From: Actinidia chinensis | Lineage: Eukaryota > Streptophyta > Magnoliopsida > Ericales > Actinidiaceae | Assembly: GCA_009663005.1 (NCBI GenBank) | Contig: VIGQ01001174.1 | Coordinates: 7,501-20,000 of the forward strand | Length of the DNA: 12,500 nucleotides | Direction: 5' to 3' | Translations under genes and position numbers: made by a program | The notes under the pieces: model-generated | Seen by the model: the letters and a program-made list of their open reading frames with translations, nothing else | Told to the model about the DNA's origin: nothing | Database searches by the model: none | Shown here: one piece after another, positions 1 to 7,666 of the stretch | Numbering within the stretch: position 1 is the stretch's first letter | Layout of the letters: each line of letters opens with the position of its first letter

Positions 1-2117
1 GGGAGGTCGTCCCAAGATTGGGCTGCGGCGAACCTTCCTAAATTGACAACGGTTGTATGTTGCAAGCCAACCAATTCAGGTGGGCCTTTCCTCCTCCAAT
101 AGGAAATGCTTCAAGGACTTTTCGAAATTGATATTACCATGAATTGTTACTTGCCCCCTACCAATGACCAGGGAAACCTTCACAGGACCTACAGGAATTT
201 GCGCTGCCTACAGCAATAAACTAGGACAGGAAGTATCGGGGCACAGAAGTTGATGAATTTTTTCCAACTCTATCTCCAATTGCTCCAATCTACAAGTTCT
301 AGTTTTGGCTGCAACTTTTTCGAAGGCTTGTTGCCCAATTCCATTGCAAATATTCCCACCACCACCACTTTGCTCGCTTTTTTACGGCAAACTATTTATT
401 TGGAAGCAGACCTGTGGGATTGGGAAACCTTGTAATTGAGAACGTGCTTTACAATCTACGGCTCACGGGGCAGATATACCTGATTCCATTGGAAAGATCC
501 TCCATGTTGGAGCAGTTGTTCATGAGAACCAACAAATATCTGGAGAAATTCCATTTTCTATTGGAAACCTTAGTCGGCTTGGTGTTCTTACTCTAATGGG
601 TAATATGATAGAGGGAAGCATACTTCTTCTTTAGGCATTGCCACAATCTGAATGGTATTCATCTGGATTCAACCAAATTACCGGGAAACATATACCCTCA
701 CAAATCTTTGGTTTGACTCCTTTATCTTCCTTCTTGATCAAAATTACCTCACAGGAGAGTACCCGCTAGAAAGTTGGTAAACTTGAGAAATTTGAGGGAA
801 ACTAGTATTTCATGAGATAACAAACTTATCCGGAGAATCCGGCAACCCTCGTAGATGTTCAAGTTCTAGAATTCCTCATCATTTGCAAGGTAACCTTTTC
901 GAGGGACGATTCCGCCATCGTTCCAACAATTTAAAGGTATTCAGCTCCTAGATTGTCTCTCTTAAACAACTTGTCTGGAAAAATCCCGAATTTTCTAGGC
1001 GAATTACACTTTCAAGATCTCAATCTTCCTACAATATGTTCGGTGGTGAAGTTCCAAAGGAAGGTGTTTTGAAAAACATATGCCTTCTCAATTGTTAGAA
1101 ACAACAGCTTTGTGGGGGAGTTAATGTACATGCAGTTGCCTGCCTGTCCAACAGAAGTTTTGAAGGAAAAAAAACTTCATTTCAACGAAGGAGTAATAAA
1201 ACTCTGTAGTTACTCTCTCTGTCGTTCTATTCTTAGGCCTTCCTTTCCACTCTTCTTATCGAATTAGAGGTACAAACAACAAGCTTCTTCAGCCATTGCC
1301 CTCAGAAAAGCATGCTCACAACTCTTATATGGAGAACTTCTTCAGAAACCAATGGGTTCTCCGCAGATAATTAATTGGCGAAAGGAAGATATGTTCTGTT
1401 TATAAAGGAAATCTCGAATCGGTTGGTTTGAAAAAATTGTTGCAGTGAAGGTAATCAACCTAATGAACGTGGGGCGGCCAAGAGTTTCCTAGCAGAATGT
1501 GAAAGCGGTAAGGAACATTCGCCATCGCAATCTGTTAAGAGTAATCACATCATGCTAGAGCCATTGATGTTAGAGGCAATGATTTCAGGATTTGGTCTTC
1601 GAAGGTTTATGGCAATGGGAGTTTAGAGAGTTGGTTAAACCCAACCCCTTTCGGAGCAACCATGACTAAGAAGTTGAACTTTGTTAAAAGGCTAAATATT
1701 GCCCTTGATGTGGCTGCTTGCATTGGTTATCTTCACCATGATTGTGAATGACTTTCATTCATTGTGACTAAAGCCAAGTAATATCTTCTTGATGATGATT
1801 TATGTGCCATGTCGGTGAGTTTGGCTTGGCAAGGATTTTTCAAGCTGCCACGGTATATCCTATTAACCATCAATCGAGTTCAATGGGATTAGAGGAACAA
1901 TTGGATATTGTTGCACCAGGTAATTGTCTATATTTATTGTTTCTTCCATTAAATTTATTAAGAAACACTATAAGCTTTTATATTATTGCTTTGGTGTGAA
2001 CTAAAAACTGAGGGGAGGTGCCGTTAGAAATTAAGCCTCATTTTTGTATGGCTAGAGATGAAATCCTTTTACCTCCACAAGTTAAATCAACTTTTGTCGT
2101 ATCCATTTGGCATTCTA

Positions 2118-2139
2118 ACACACACACCACACACACACA
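2118..2139 (+). repeat. CA microsatellite
   Basis: An interrupted (CA)n run with one CAC slip lies at the left edge of the insert in the copy A intron. Copy B has only a unique sequence here. It may have arisen with the insertion or may hide its target duplication. Confidence 0.8.
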
Positions 2140-2320
2140 TAGTGGCGGACGCAGGAAATTACCGAGAGTGGGCCAAATTATACATTTTCAATGGATCTTT
2201 CGGTAAAAAAACGTTTAGGGGGGCCAGTTTCAAATGGAATATAGGAAATAGTTCAAACTACAGAATTTTTATTTTGTTTTTCTTATGTTTCCTCCCCGTT
2301 CCCCCCCCCCCCCCACCTCG

Positions 2321-2362
<42 letters not shown>

Positions 2363-2373
2363 CCAACGCACAA
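2140..2373 (+). mobile_element. hAT-like non-autonomous element in copy A intron (degraded)
   Basis: The left end TAGTGGCGGACGCAGG resembles the CAGTGGCGGA(G)CCAGG-type ends known from plant non-autonomous hAT elements, followed inward by a run of G (AGGGGGGCC, about 2217-2225). The right end, read on the - strand, begins TTGTGCGTTGGCACCGG and is an imperfect inverted copy; just inside it is a long C tract. The copy B intron lacks the whole stretch. No clear 8 bp target duplication could be found, the left flank being a CA repeat. The element encodes no transposase. Confidence 0.5.
2301..2358 (+). repeat. Poly-C tract (C14, interruption, C38)
   Basis: There are fourteen C at 2301-2314, then ACCTCG, then thirty-eight uninterrupted C at 2321-2358. 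It sits just inside the right end of the hAT-like insert, where related elements carry a short C run. The length suggests slippage expansion or a consensus artefact. The proline-rich and glycine-rich reading frames across it are products of the repeat and not genes. Confidence 0.95.
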
Positions 2374-2379
2374 TAGCAA

Positions 2380-2409
2380 TACATACATGCATGCATGCAT
2401 ATATATATT
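2380..2409 (+). repeat. ATGC/AT microsatellite
   Basis: Short tandem repeat of CATA, CATG and then AT units directly after the intron insert. Copy B has a related but non-expanded CATGGATATATAG at 11621-11632, so this is expansion of a sequence already present in the intron. Confidence 0.7.
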
Positions 2410-2886
2410 ACCTTTTTTCTTTTCTGCAACCAAGAATATACAAAATTAATCTTGATATAGTTCAATAATCACTATCACTTCTCCATACTTTACTAAAATT
2501 TGTCACTTTTTCTCACTATTTTTGTTTTCAAATATGGTATGGGTGAGGCCATTATCAATGCCAGGCGATATGTATAGGCTATGGTGTCCTGTTATTGGAG
2601 ATGTTTCACTGGAAAAGGCCTACGGATAACATTTGTCTGACGATATTGACCTCCATACTATACGAAAATGTCTTCCCCTAGGTCGAATAATGGAAATAGA
2701 GTTGATCCCCAGTTTATAGTGGAAGATGAGATTTGCCAACCTTCTAATAAAGCTTGAGGTTTCCCTTGTTTCAATCCTTCAAATTGGAGTTTCATTCTAC
2801 TCGGTTCCAAGTGTGTGAGGATGAAGGCAAGATATTCGTAAAGAGCTACCAAGATTAGAAGGCATATCTTAGTGTTTGGGGGATAA

Positions 2887-3080
2887 GGTGCCAAGGGTGC
2901 CGGAATTTGGAATGATTCCTCTATAATCTGAAGGCCCGCTTTAGCTTGTTTGCATGGATGAAATTTGGCATGATTCACTGCTATACTTAGGCACGCCTTT
3001 AGCTTGTGTTTAATGTTCTTGTCTCTCTTGCTCCTCCACCTCTTACTTTCTTTTGGCCTCTTTTGCAATAATTTTATTAT
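2887..3080 (+). repeat. 3' flank of copy A, shared with copy B flank
   Basis: Downstream of the kinase the sequence still matches the copy B flank (12151 to about 12245): the GAATGATTCCT block, a TTTAGCTT-GTGTTT block and a CT-rich CTCCACC...CTTTCTTTT block. The duplication therefore included about 100-190 bases beyond the stop codon. Copy A is about 60-80 bases longer here, with GCTTTAGCTTGT occurring twice (2938-2949 and 2995-3007). Confidence 0.6.
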
Positions 3081-3339
3081 TTTTTGTCTTTTTTTTTTCA
3101 ATTTTTTTTTAAATCATTTGTTCAAAAATTTTAGTCTTTTCTTTGCGATTGTCTTGGTATGAGGAATCGTAAAAGTAAATTCTATCTATATAAACAACGA
3201 TAAAAACTCCTTTTCTCCGAATCATACGATTCACGATTCAAAAGTACGATTCTATTCGACTACCCATGTATGATGCGATCGATGTATGAATCTATTTGAG
3301 GTGACTAGTTTACCGAATTCGTTAAATCGTATCTGATTT
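3081..3339. other. Intergenic; no gene seen
   Basis: AT-rich with T runs at about 3075-3110. From 3210 to 3310 there are several copies of CGATTC or GATTCG-like words (GAATCATACGATTCACGATTC and relatives), giving weak dyad symmetry. This may be the far left end of the retrotransposon leader to the right or a separate decayed repeat. No coding potential was found. Confidence 0.5.
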
Positions 3340-3496
3340 GTGCGAATTGGAGGACTTTTCTGTTTTGTAAAATTGCAAGGGATCCTGGTTGGATCTATCG
3401 GAACCGAAACTCAAAAACATGTTATTAACCTCGGGCTCTCAATCACTCCGCCGTCTTACCTTCTCCAAAATAGAGCAAATCTTTGAAAACCGACCT

Positions 3497-3528
<32 letters not shown>

Positions 3529-3681
3529 CGATGGCTTTTTCCCCTCCGTCAAATCAGAACACTTGCTGGGACCCAACTGAATAAATCCAGACTTCATTGA
3601 CTAAAATTGCAATTTCCCCAAACTCGGGACAAATCTGTAATTAAACAAGAAAGTCCCAGGACTGAAAGGCAATTTACTGTT

Positions 3682-3823
3682 TTGGTCAACGGTCAACGCT
3701 GACCGTTCAACGCCGGTCAACGCCTAGTTCAATGGTCAACCGTCTTGGTCACTCGGCTCGCTCGGTCAACGCCAGTCAACGGCTCGGGTTGACTGGTCAA
3801 GGCTTTGGTTTGACTGGTCAAAA
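3682..3823 (-). repeat. Cluster of GGTCAA / TTGACC motifs (W-box-like)
   Basis: About ten GTCAA or TTGAC cores occur in roughly 140 bases, mostly as GGTCAACG on the + strand, i.e. TTGACC on the - strand. TTGAC(C/T) is the core of the W-box bound by WRKY factors. The cluster lies in the retrotransposon leader, downstream of where the LTR promoter would start. It may be a true regulatory array or only a degenerate tandem repeat. Confidence 0.7.
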
Positions 3824-4273
3824 TTTTTTTTTTTTTTTAAAAATCCCAACCTCATTATTACTTTTTTCTTTTTTCTTTTCTCTTTTTTTCCTTTTCTCTT
3901 TTCCTTTCATAATGATGTTTTTCCATGGTTCCATGGCCTTTTTCTCCCCTTCTAATTAACAGATGACCACGGGCACGAGTGGGGGCGCGTGTCGGGTCGC
4001 GTGGGGCATGGAACGGAAATCCAGTCCGTCTTCTACCTTTGGCGCGCGTGGTGCGTGGATCTGACGCGCCGACTTCAGGCGCACGTGAGGGCTCGTCCGG
4101 CTCCGATTTTGACGCGTTTTGGTGCTGGAGTTTTCGTCGCGACGAGACGAATCTAGTGGTATGCTCAAACGCCATTTTTGAAGCACTTCGAATTTGGTTA
4201 GAATTCGAAATCGTCTTCCGTTCTTCCGCTATGCCGAAATCCGCTCCGGTGACTTTTTCGATGACTCGAACTT

Positions 4274-4285
4274 GCTCTGATACAA
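4274..4285 (-). other. Retrotransposon primer-binding site (initiator Met-tRNA)
   Basis: The - strand reads TTGTATCAGAGC, matching 11 of 12 bases of TGGTATCAGAGC, the complement of the plant initiator Met-tRNA 3' end used by Copia elements. A 3-base AAA spacer separates it from the LTR end. It fixes the element as pointing to the left. Confidence 0.85.
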
Positions 4286-4288
4286 TTT

Positions 4289-4865
4289 TGTTTGCCCAAG
4301 GACTAGTCCACGCAGTCACATCTACCATATCAACCACACACAATAAACACAGACAGATTTTAAGTGGTTCGGCCAATCTGCCTACATCCACGGGAGGAAC
4401 CAATAATTTCCCTATCTCAAGGAATGAATTACAATGAGTACCATAGGGATGGCTCATCTCCACTCACCTCTCAGCACTCACTCACTCATCTCTCACCAGC
4501 TGTCACTGGGGGCTCTCTCTATCTCTCAGGCACCACAACCAATCTCTGCTCTCTGTGCTCTCACATCACCATAGCACTTCCCAAAATACTACCTCACTCC
4601 CAGCCCCCCTCTGCACACGCAACAAGCTGTGTGCTCTCAGTAAATCCTCCAAGGATTTACATTTCCTCTGCACCCTCTGTCCTCCTCTCTCTGACAACCT
4701 TCTTCCTCAATTTATTAGGCCTCAGAGCAGAGAAGAATGAGCTCAGTCTGAGCTCAATTCATGCCCTCCATTCTTGACCATGGGAGAGTCCTCCTCTGCA
4801 CGTCTTCGGCAGCCGCAGCAGCAGCTGTTTCTAAGACAGAGCTGTCAGAGCATCTCTCTCTTCTG

Positions 4866-4897
<32 letters not shown>

Positions 4898-5026
4898 TCT
4901 CTTCCTTCCTAGAAGGAAGAAGTTATAGCATGGTCATGGCTTGGGCTTGGGTAACAAATGGGTTGGGCTTCTCTATGCGCTTGCTTCCAATTTGGGCTTG
5001 GGCTTGAAATGGGCTGGATCCCAACA
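4289..5026 (-). mobile_element. Copia-type LTR (738 bp)
   Basis: Read on the - strand, the LTR opens with TGTTGGGATCCAGCCC at 5026 and closes with CCTTGGGCAAACA at 4289, giving canonical TG...CA ends, followed by AAA and the primer-binding site. The CT-rich + strand (4455-4720) is a GA-rich U3/R region on the element strand. An AATAAA on the - strand (CCTAATAAATTG, near 4710-4721) could serve as poly(A) signal. The base after the LTR on the right is outside the element; the partner LTR and target duplication are not present in the window. The three overlapping reading frames here are not genes. Confidence 0.8.
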
Positions 5027-5167
5027 CTTAACAAACATAAAGTCACTTAATTAGTCCATGCTATATTAGCTAGTAATTATTTTGCAACAACATGGTGTTC
5101 TAGTAACTCCCTATTCTGGAAGTCCCGGCAATGAATCGGAGATTGGCCTCATCTCCATTACAAAAGT

Positions 5168-5175
5168 CCCGTAAT
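5168..5175 (+). repeat. Target-site duplication, left copy
   Basis: CCCGTAAT directly precedes the hAT element and is repeated exactly at 5466-5473 on the other side. Eight bases is the hallmark length for hAT insertion. Confidence 0.9.
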
Positions 5176-5465
5176 CAGTGCCGGCCCTGATTTCTCAAGG
5201 CTCCATCCGAACCTCTATTTGGAGCCTTTACAAAAAAAAAAATTCAATAAAAAATGATACTATTATTACAACAAAGATCAACCATGTAAGTTTCAACAAT
5301 ATTGAGAACTTAGATACATATCAAGACTATATTCGAGGTATCAAAATATCCACAAAAAAACTAATCTATGCTATAACCTTTTGACCTAGGCCCCCAAAAT
5401 GGGCCATTTTAGGGTGGCCCCAGAGACTCAACAGACTAATGGGCCATTGCCCAGGCCGGCCACTA
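5176..5465. mobile_element. Non-autonomous hAT element (MITE-like, 290 bp)
   Basis: The left end is CAGTGCCGGCCCTGA; the right end read inward on the other strand is TAGTGGCCGGCCTGGGC. These are imperfect terminal inverted repeats of the CAGxGxCGGCC type known from plant hAT (Tip100-like) elements. The element is flanked by a perfect 8 bp duplication, CCCGTAAT. Subterminal GGGCC/GGCCC words (GGCCCATT, CCTAGGCCCCC) fit the same group. The inside is AT-rich and has no transposase segment, so it must have been moved by an enzyme encoded elsewhere. The clean duplication suggests a fairly recent insertion. Confidence 0.9.
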
Positions 5466-5473
5466 CCCGTAAT
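5466..5473 (+). repeat. Target-site duplication, right copy
   Basis: CCCGTAAT, identical to 5168-5175, directly follows the ...GGCCGGCCACTA end of the hAT element. Confidence 0.9.
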
Positions 5474-6189
5474 GTTACCCAATATGACCTATCAAGATAT
5501 ATGATTTTGACAGTCCTAAAATATCCCTTTTCATGGAACAAAGTAATATGCAACACTTATACTTCATGTGCAAGGATTATAAAGCAAACCCATGCGAAGA
5601 AATATTGGTTTCTGTATAGGTGTGAACAACAATTGCCTATTCTACAAATGCAAAGGGTACACAAAAAAATCGGTTACGGACCGGTTACGCGGATGGTCAG
5701 AGGTTACAAGAGACTACACAACACATCAGATCCAGAACTGAAGTGAAGACCATAATCTCAAGTGCGTTCTTTCCGTAATCGAAGAGAATTATTTTCTATA
5801 CATAGATTTGAGCACTTTTCTCTTTGGTTTCATTTAGTGTTTTATATTTCTTTCTAGATTTCATATGTATTTCTGCTTAGTTACCATTTAAAATTAACGA
5901 TATGGCAACGTTGGTGATTCATACTAGGGTTGTTTGCGAACAAATATACTAGCATTTTAGAAATATTCTTGAAAAGATCCATATGCAAAACAAAAGGTCT
6001 TTTACAGGTGATCACGATGGGAGTCTGTTAGATCACATCTTTACAATAGATCCGTTAATCTATGACTACTTTGGGGGAAAGCCCTGAAACCAAAAAAATT
6101 TGATCAAAAGCAAAATCTTCTGTAATTGTATCGTGATTAAGTGTCTAATTAAAAACAACATGGATTATGTTACAAAAAATTGATTCGGT
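5474..6189. other. Intergenic; no gene seen
   Basis: AT-rich DNA with no reading frame showing recognisable domains, no tRNA and no clear element ends. The 115-residue frame starting inside the hAT element and running to 5746 resembles nothing known to me and has no start context of its own. Confidence 0.6.
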
Positions 6190-6490
6190 ACGTACAGAAT
6201 TTCAAAGAACAATTTTATTCATTTACGATAATATGAAAATTACAATCTTGGACTGGTTGAGAAAATGTTCTAAACGGTTGAACATTTGCAGAATTGAAAA
6301 AATTACAAAAATGAAATATACAGAAATTGAAATAAGAGATACAAACAGAACCGAGTCCTGCAATCATAATCTACTTAAGAAAGATTCGCCGCTTACGTAG
6401 GTTGTTGTCTACATCTTCCTCTCAGAATAGAACCACTTACTTTGGAATACCTCCAAAGCAGCCTTGGCAAACCTAATTTTCGACTATCTC
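6190..6490 (-). other. Possible last exon and 3' UTR of an unknown gene (fragment)
   Basis: On the - strand, about 24 codons from about 6480 to a TAG at 6409-6411 read KIRFAKAALEVFQSKWFYSE and a short tail. A possible splice acceptor (GATAG) lies just before. Downstream (6190-6405) is AT-rich with T-rich runs and an AATAAA at 6214-6219, which looks like a 3' UTR with a poly(A) signal. I do not recognise the peptide, and no upstream exon could be found between 6490 and 7240. It may be chance. Confidence 0.2.
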
Positions 6491-7243
6491 TTTCATGAAT
6501 AATAACTCAAAATATTTTCTTTTTCATACTATTCTCCTATTCAACACAAGAAGAAAAAATAAAAACGGCTAAAATTATGCAGTTAATTAAATAAATTGTT
6601 GTCATCATGAGGGTGTTAATACCCATCAATAACAGCTACCATTAAAGTTGTTAAAGGATGCCCTTTAGACTGCTTAGCAGCTCCAAAAGTGGGTTTTTAA
6701 TGCTAACTCTATTTTGACTCATTCACCAACCAAATTTCTAACATCTTCACAATCAACGGCCACAATATATTAAAACTATCCATTTTGGGACTCCAATAAT
6801 TGCCATGAAATAACATATAAATTGTATATAAGCACCAAATTTTTCATGCAACTCGTTTCATAAGTTTCATTTAATTCTCCACGCTATCATATCAGTTAAT
6901 GTATCGTATATTCCACGACAGATTAGAACCATTCACGTTGTGGGATATGCGTTTACATTCTGCAGGCCACAAACAAAACAAGCCAAATAATATTTTCTGA
7001 GTAATTTAGTTCTTCCTTTTATATAAAACAATGCATCAGGGGCTTGCCAAGGCAGCCTTATGATGTAGAACAGACAGCTCAAGCTTTCCTTGAGCATCGA
7101 GATCGTATTTAAAGCCCATAGGAATCCGGAAGTATAAAAGTGATAGAGGACTAGGAATCACGCATCCGACGACGAATTGGCGTGATACTTGGTGGTCTGA
7201 ATGGAATCGTCGAGATGATCAGGAACGCATCGCCTTTCGGCCA
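6491..7243. other. Intergenic; no gene seen
   Basis: AT-rich without coding potential up to about 7020. From about 7030 to 7243 base composition rises and the sequence has the look of a retrotransposon 3' end leading to the LTR-like stretch, but no protein motif can be read. Confidence 0.5.
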
Positions 7244-7666
7244 TGAGCCCCCCGGTTTTTTCGGAAAAATTCCAAACCATCCCTCGTTTGCCCCACCCAA
7301 GAGGGCAATTGTGCCGTTTTAGTAATTATTGTTTTACCTAAACTTTTAATTTAAGAGTCCGAATTTAATTCCGTTTGTTGGGATGTTTCCTAAGAGTAGT
7401 CAGCTGATTTAGTTATTACTCAATTTTCCTTTTCGAGTAATTTCCTTATTTGTTTGATTTTCTTGCCTAATTCCGCTTACCACGAATTAGGGTTTCTAGT
7501 TATTATTTAAGCATCCTTGAGCCTTTGGGCATCAATTTTTGCATAAATAAAATTCAGAGTATTTTCTCTTCTTATTTCTTGTGGATTCAAGGAACCCTAA
7601 GGGAGTCTAGGTTATTTTTCTAGAGAATAGACGTTGTTATGTCTCTTGTGATATCCGCCTGCGTCA
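7244..7666 (+). mobile_element. Probable LTR fragment (Ty3/gypsy-like)
   Basis: The stretch looks like an LTR: TG at 7244 followed by a C run, a pyrimidine-rich U3, a TATA-like TATTTAAG at 7504-7511, AATAAA at 7546-7551, and a U5-like end with GATATCCGCCTGCGTCA ending in CA at 7666. A second candidate start is TGTTGGGATG at 7376. Neither choice gives a 5 bp target duplication, no primer-binding site follows, and no partner LTR is in the window. It would then be a solo or truncated LTR; assignment to the Ty3 group is by general resemblance only. Confidence 0.4.

Larger units (their letters stand above)
1920..2530 (+). other. Intron of copy A
   Basis: The donor reads CCAG|GTAATTG right after the GYVAP codons, which is the usual position of the kinase intron in this receptor family. 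The acceptor should read CAG|AATATGG but here reads CA|AATATGG, so the G of the AG is missing. At 611 bases it is about 250 longer than the copy B intron because of an insert between about 2120 and 2385. Both ends align to the copy B intron: 1920-2119 on the left and about 2411-2530 on the right. Confidence 0.75.
1..2886 (+). pseudogene. LRR receptor-like kinase, class XII type, copy A (5'-truncated by window, frame-broken)
   Basis: Remnant of a plasma-membrane LRR receptor kinase of the EFR/Xa21/At3g47570-like group. The window begins inside the LRR domain. Frame-hopping translation gives LRR pieces SGEIPFSI (about 540) and LSRLGVLTLMGN (about 570-604), then NNLSGKIPNFLGELHF (about 968-1012) and FGGEVPKEGVLKN (about 1037-1077). 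The LRR C-terminal cap lies near 1100-1150 and a hydrophobic membrane segment near 1208-1262. Kinase: glycine loop at 1375-1423, VAVK lysine at 1448-1450, SFLAECE (alpha-C helix) at 1483-1503, HCD catalytic loop at 1760-1768, EFG in place of DFG at 1817-1825. Exon 1 ends at 1919 within GYVAPE; exon 2 (2531 to about 2886) holds TGKRPTDN and a C-terminal SILQIGVS-type block, ending at a TAA. Many one-base gaps and internal stops break it, so no product is expected as written. Family precedent is immune signalling; function of this copy is unknown. It could also be an intact gene spoiled by assembly errors. Confidence 0.85.
3340..4288 (-). mobile_element. Copia-type LTR retrotransposon, 5' untranslated leader (partial)
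   Basis: On the - strand this follows the LTR and primer-binding site. It is a non-coding leader: a GC-rich part (about 3960-4270), a purine-rich stretch (the CT-rich + strand at 3855-3910), a cluster of TTGAC motifs, then ordinary leader-like DNA to about 3340. No gag, integrase or reverse transcriptase motif (such as YVDD or the CCHC knuckle) is found in any frame, and there is no second LTR on the left. The element is therefore a fragment or a non-autonomous derivative. The left limit is uncertain by a few hundred bases. The long - strand reading frame over 3858-4463 spans LTR, binding site and leader and is not a gene. Confidence 0.6.

Noticed and set aside
2058..2468. 136-residue + strand frame with a proline run, and a - strand glycine-rich frame at 2283-2465
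   Set aside because: Both are translations of the poly-C tract and flanking intron or insert DNA. Neither has a domain, and the kinase exons on both sides show this is an intron.
2658..3101. 147-residue - strand reading frame
   Set aside because: It is the antisense of kinase exon 2 (VDPQ..., SILQIGVS region) and its flank; the sense strand carries family motifs.
4274..4285. A tRNA gene suggested by the match to Met-tRNA
   Set aside because: Only the 12-base 3' end complement is present; no cloverleaf can be built. It is a primer-binding site.
3858..4463. 201-residue - strand frame, and overlapping frames at 3956-4186, 3979-4437 and 4364-4777
   Set aside because: They cross the LTR end, primer site and leader of the retrotransposon. 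No gag, nuclease or transferase motif is present, and the composition is GC-rich and basic without structure.
5026..5031. CTTAA after the LTR as one half of a 5 bp target duplication
   Set aside because: No second LTR is in the window, so there is no partner to compare with.
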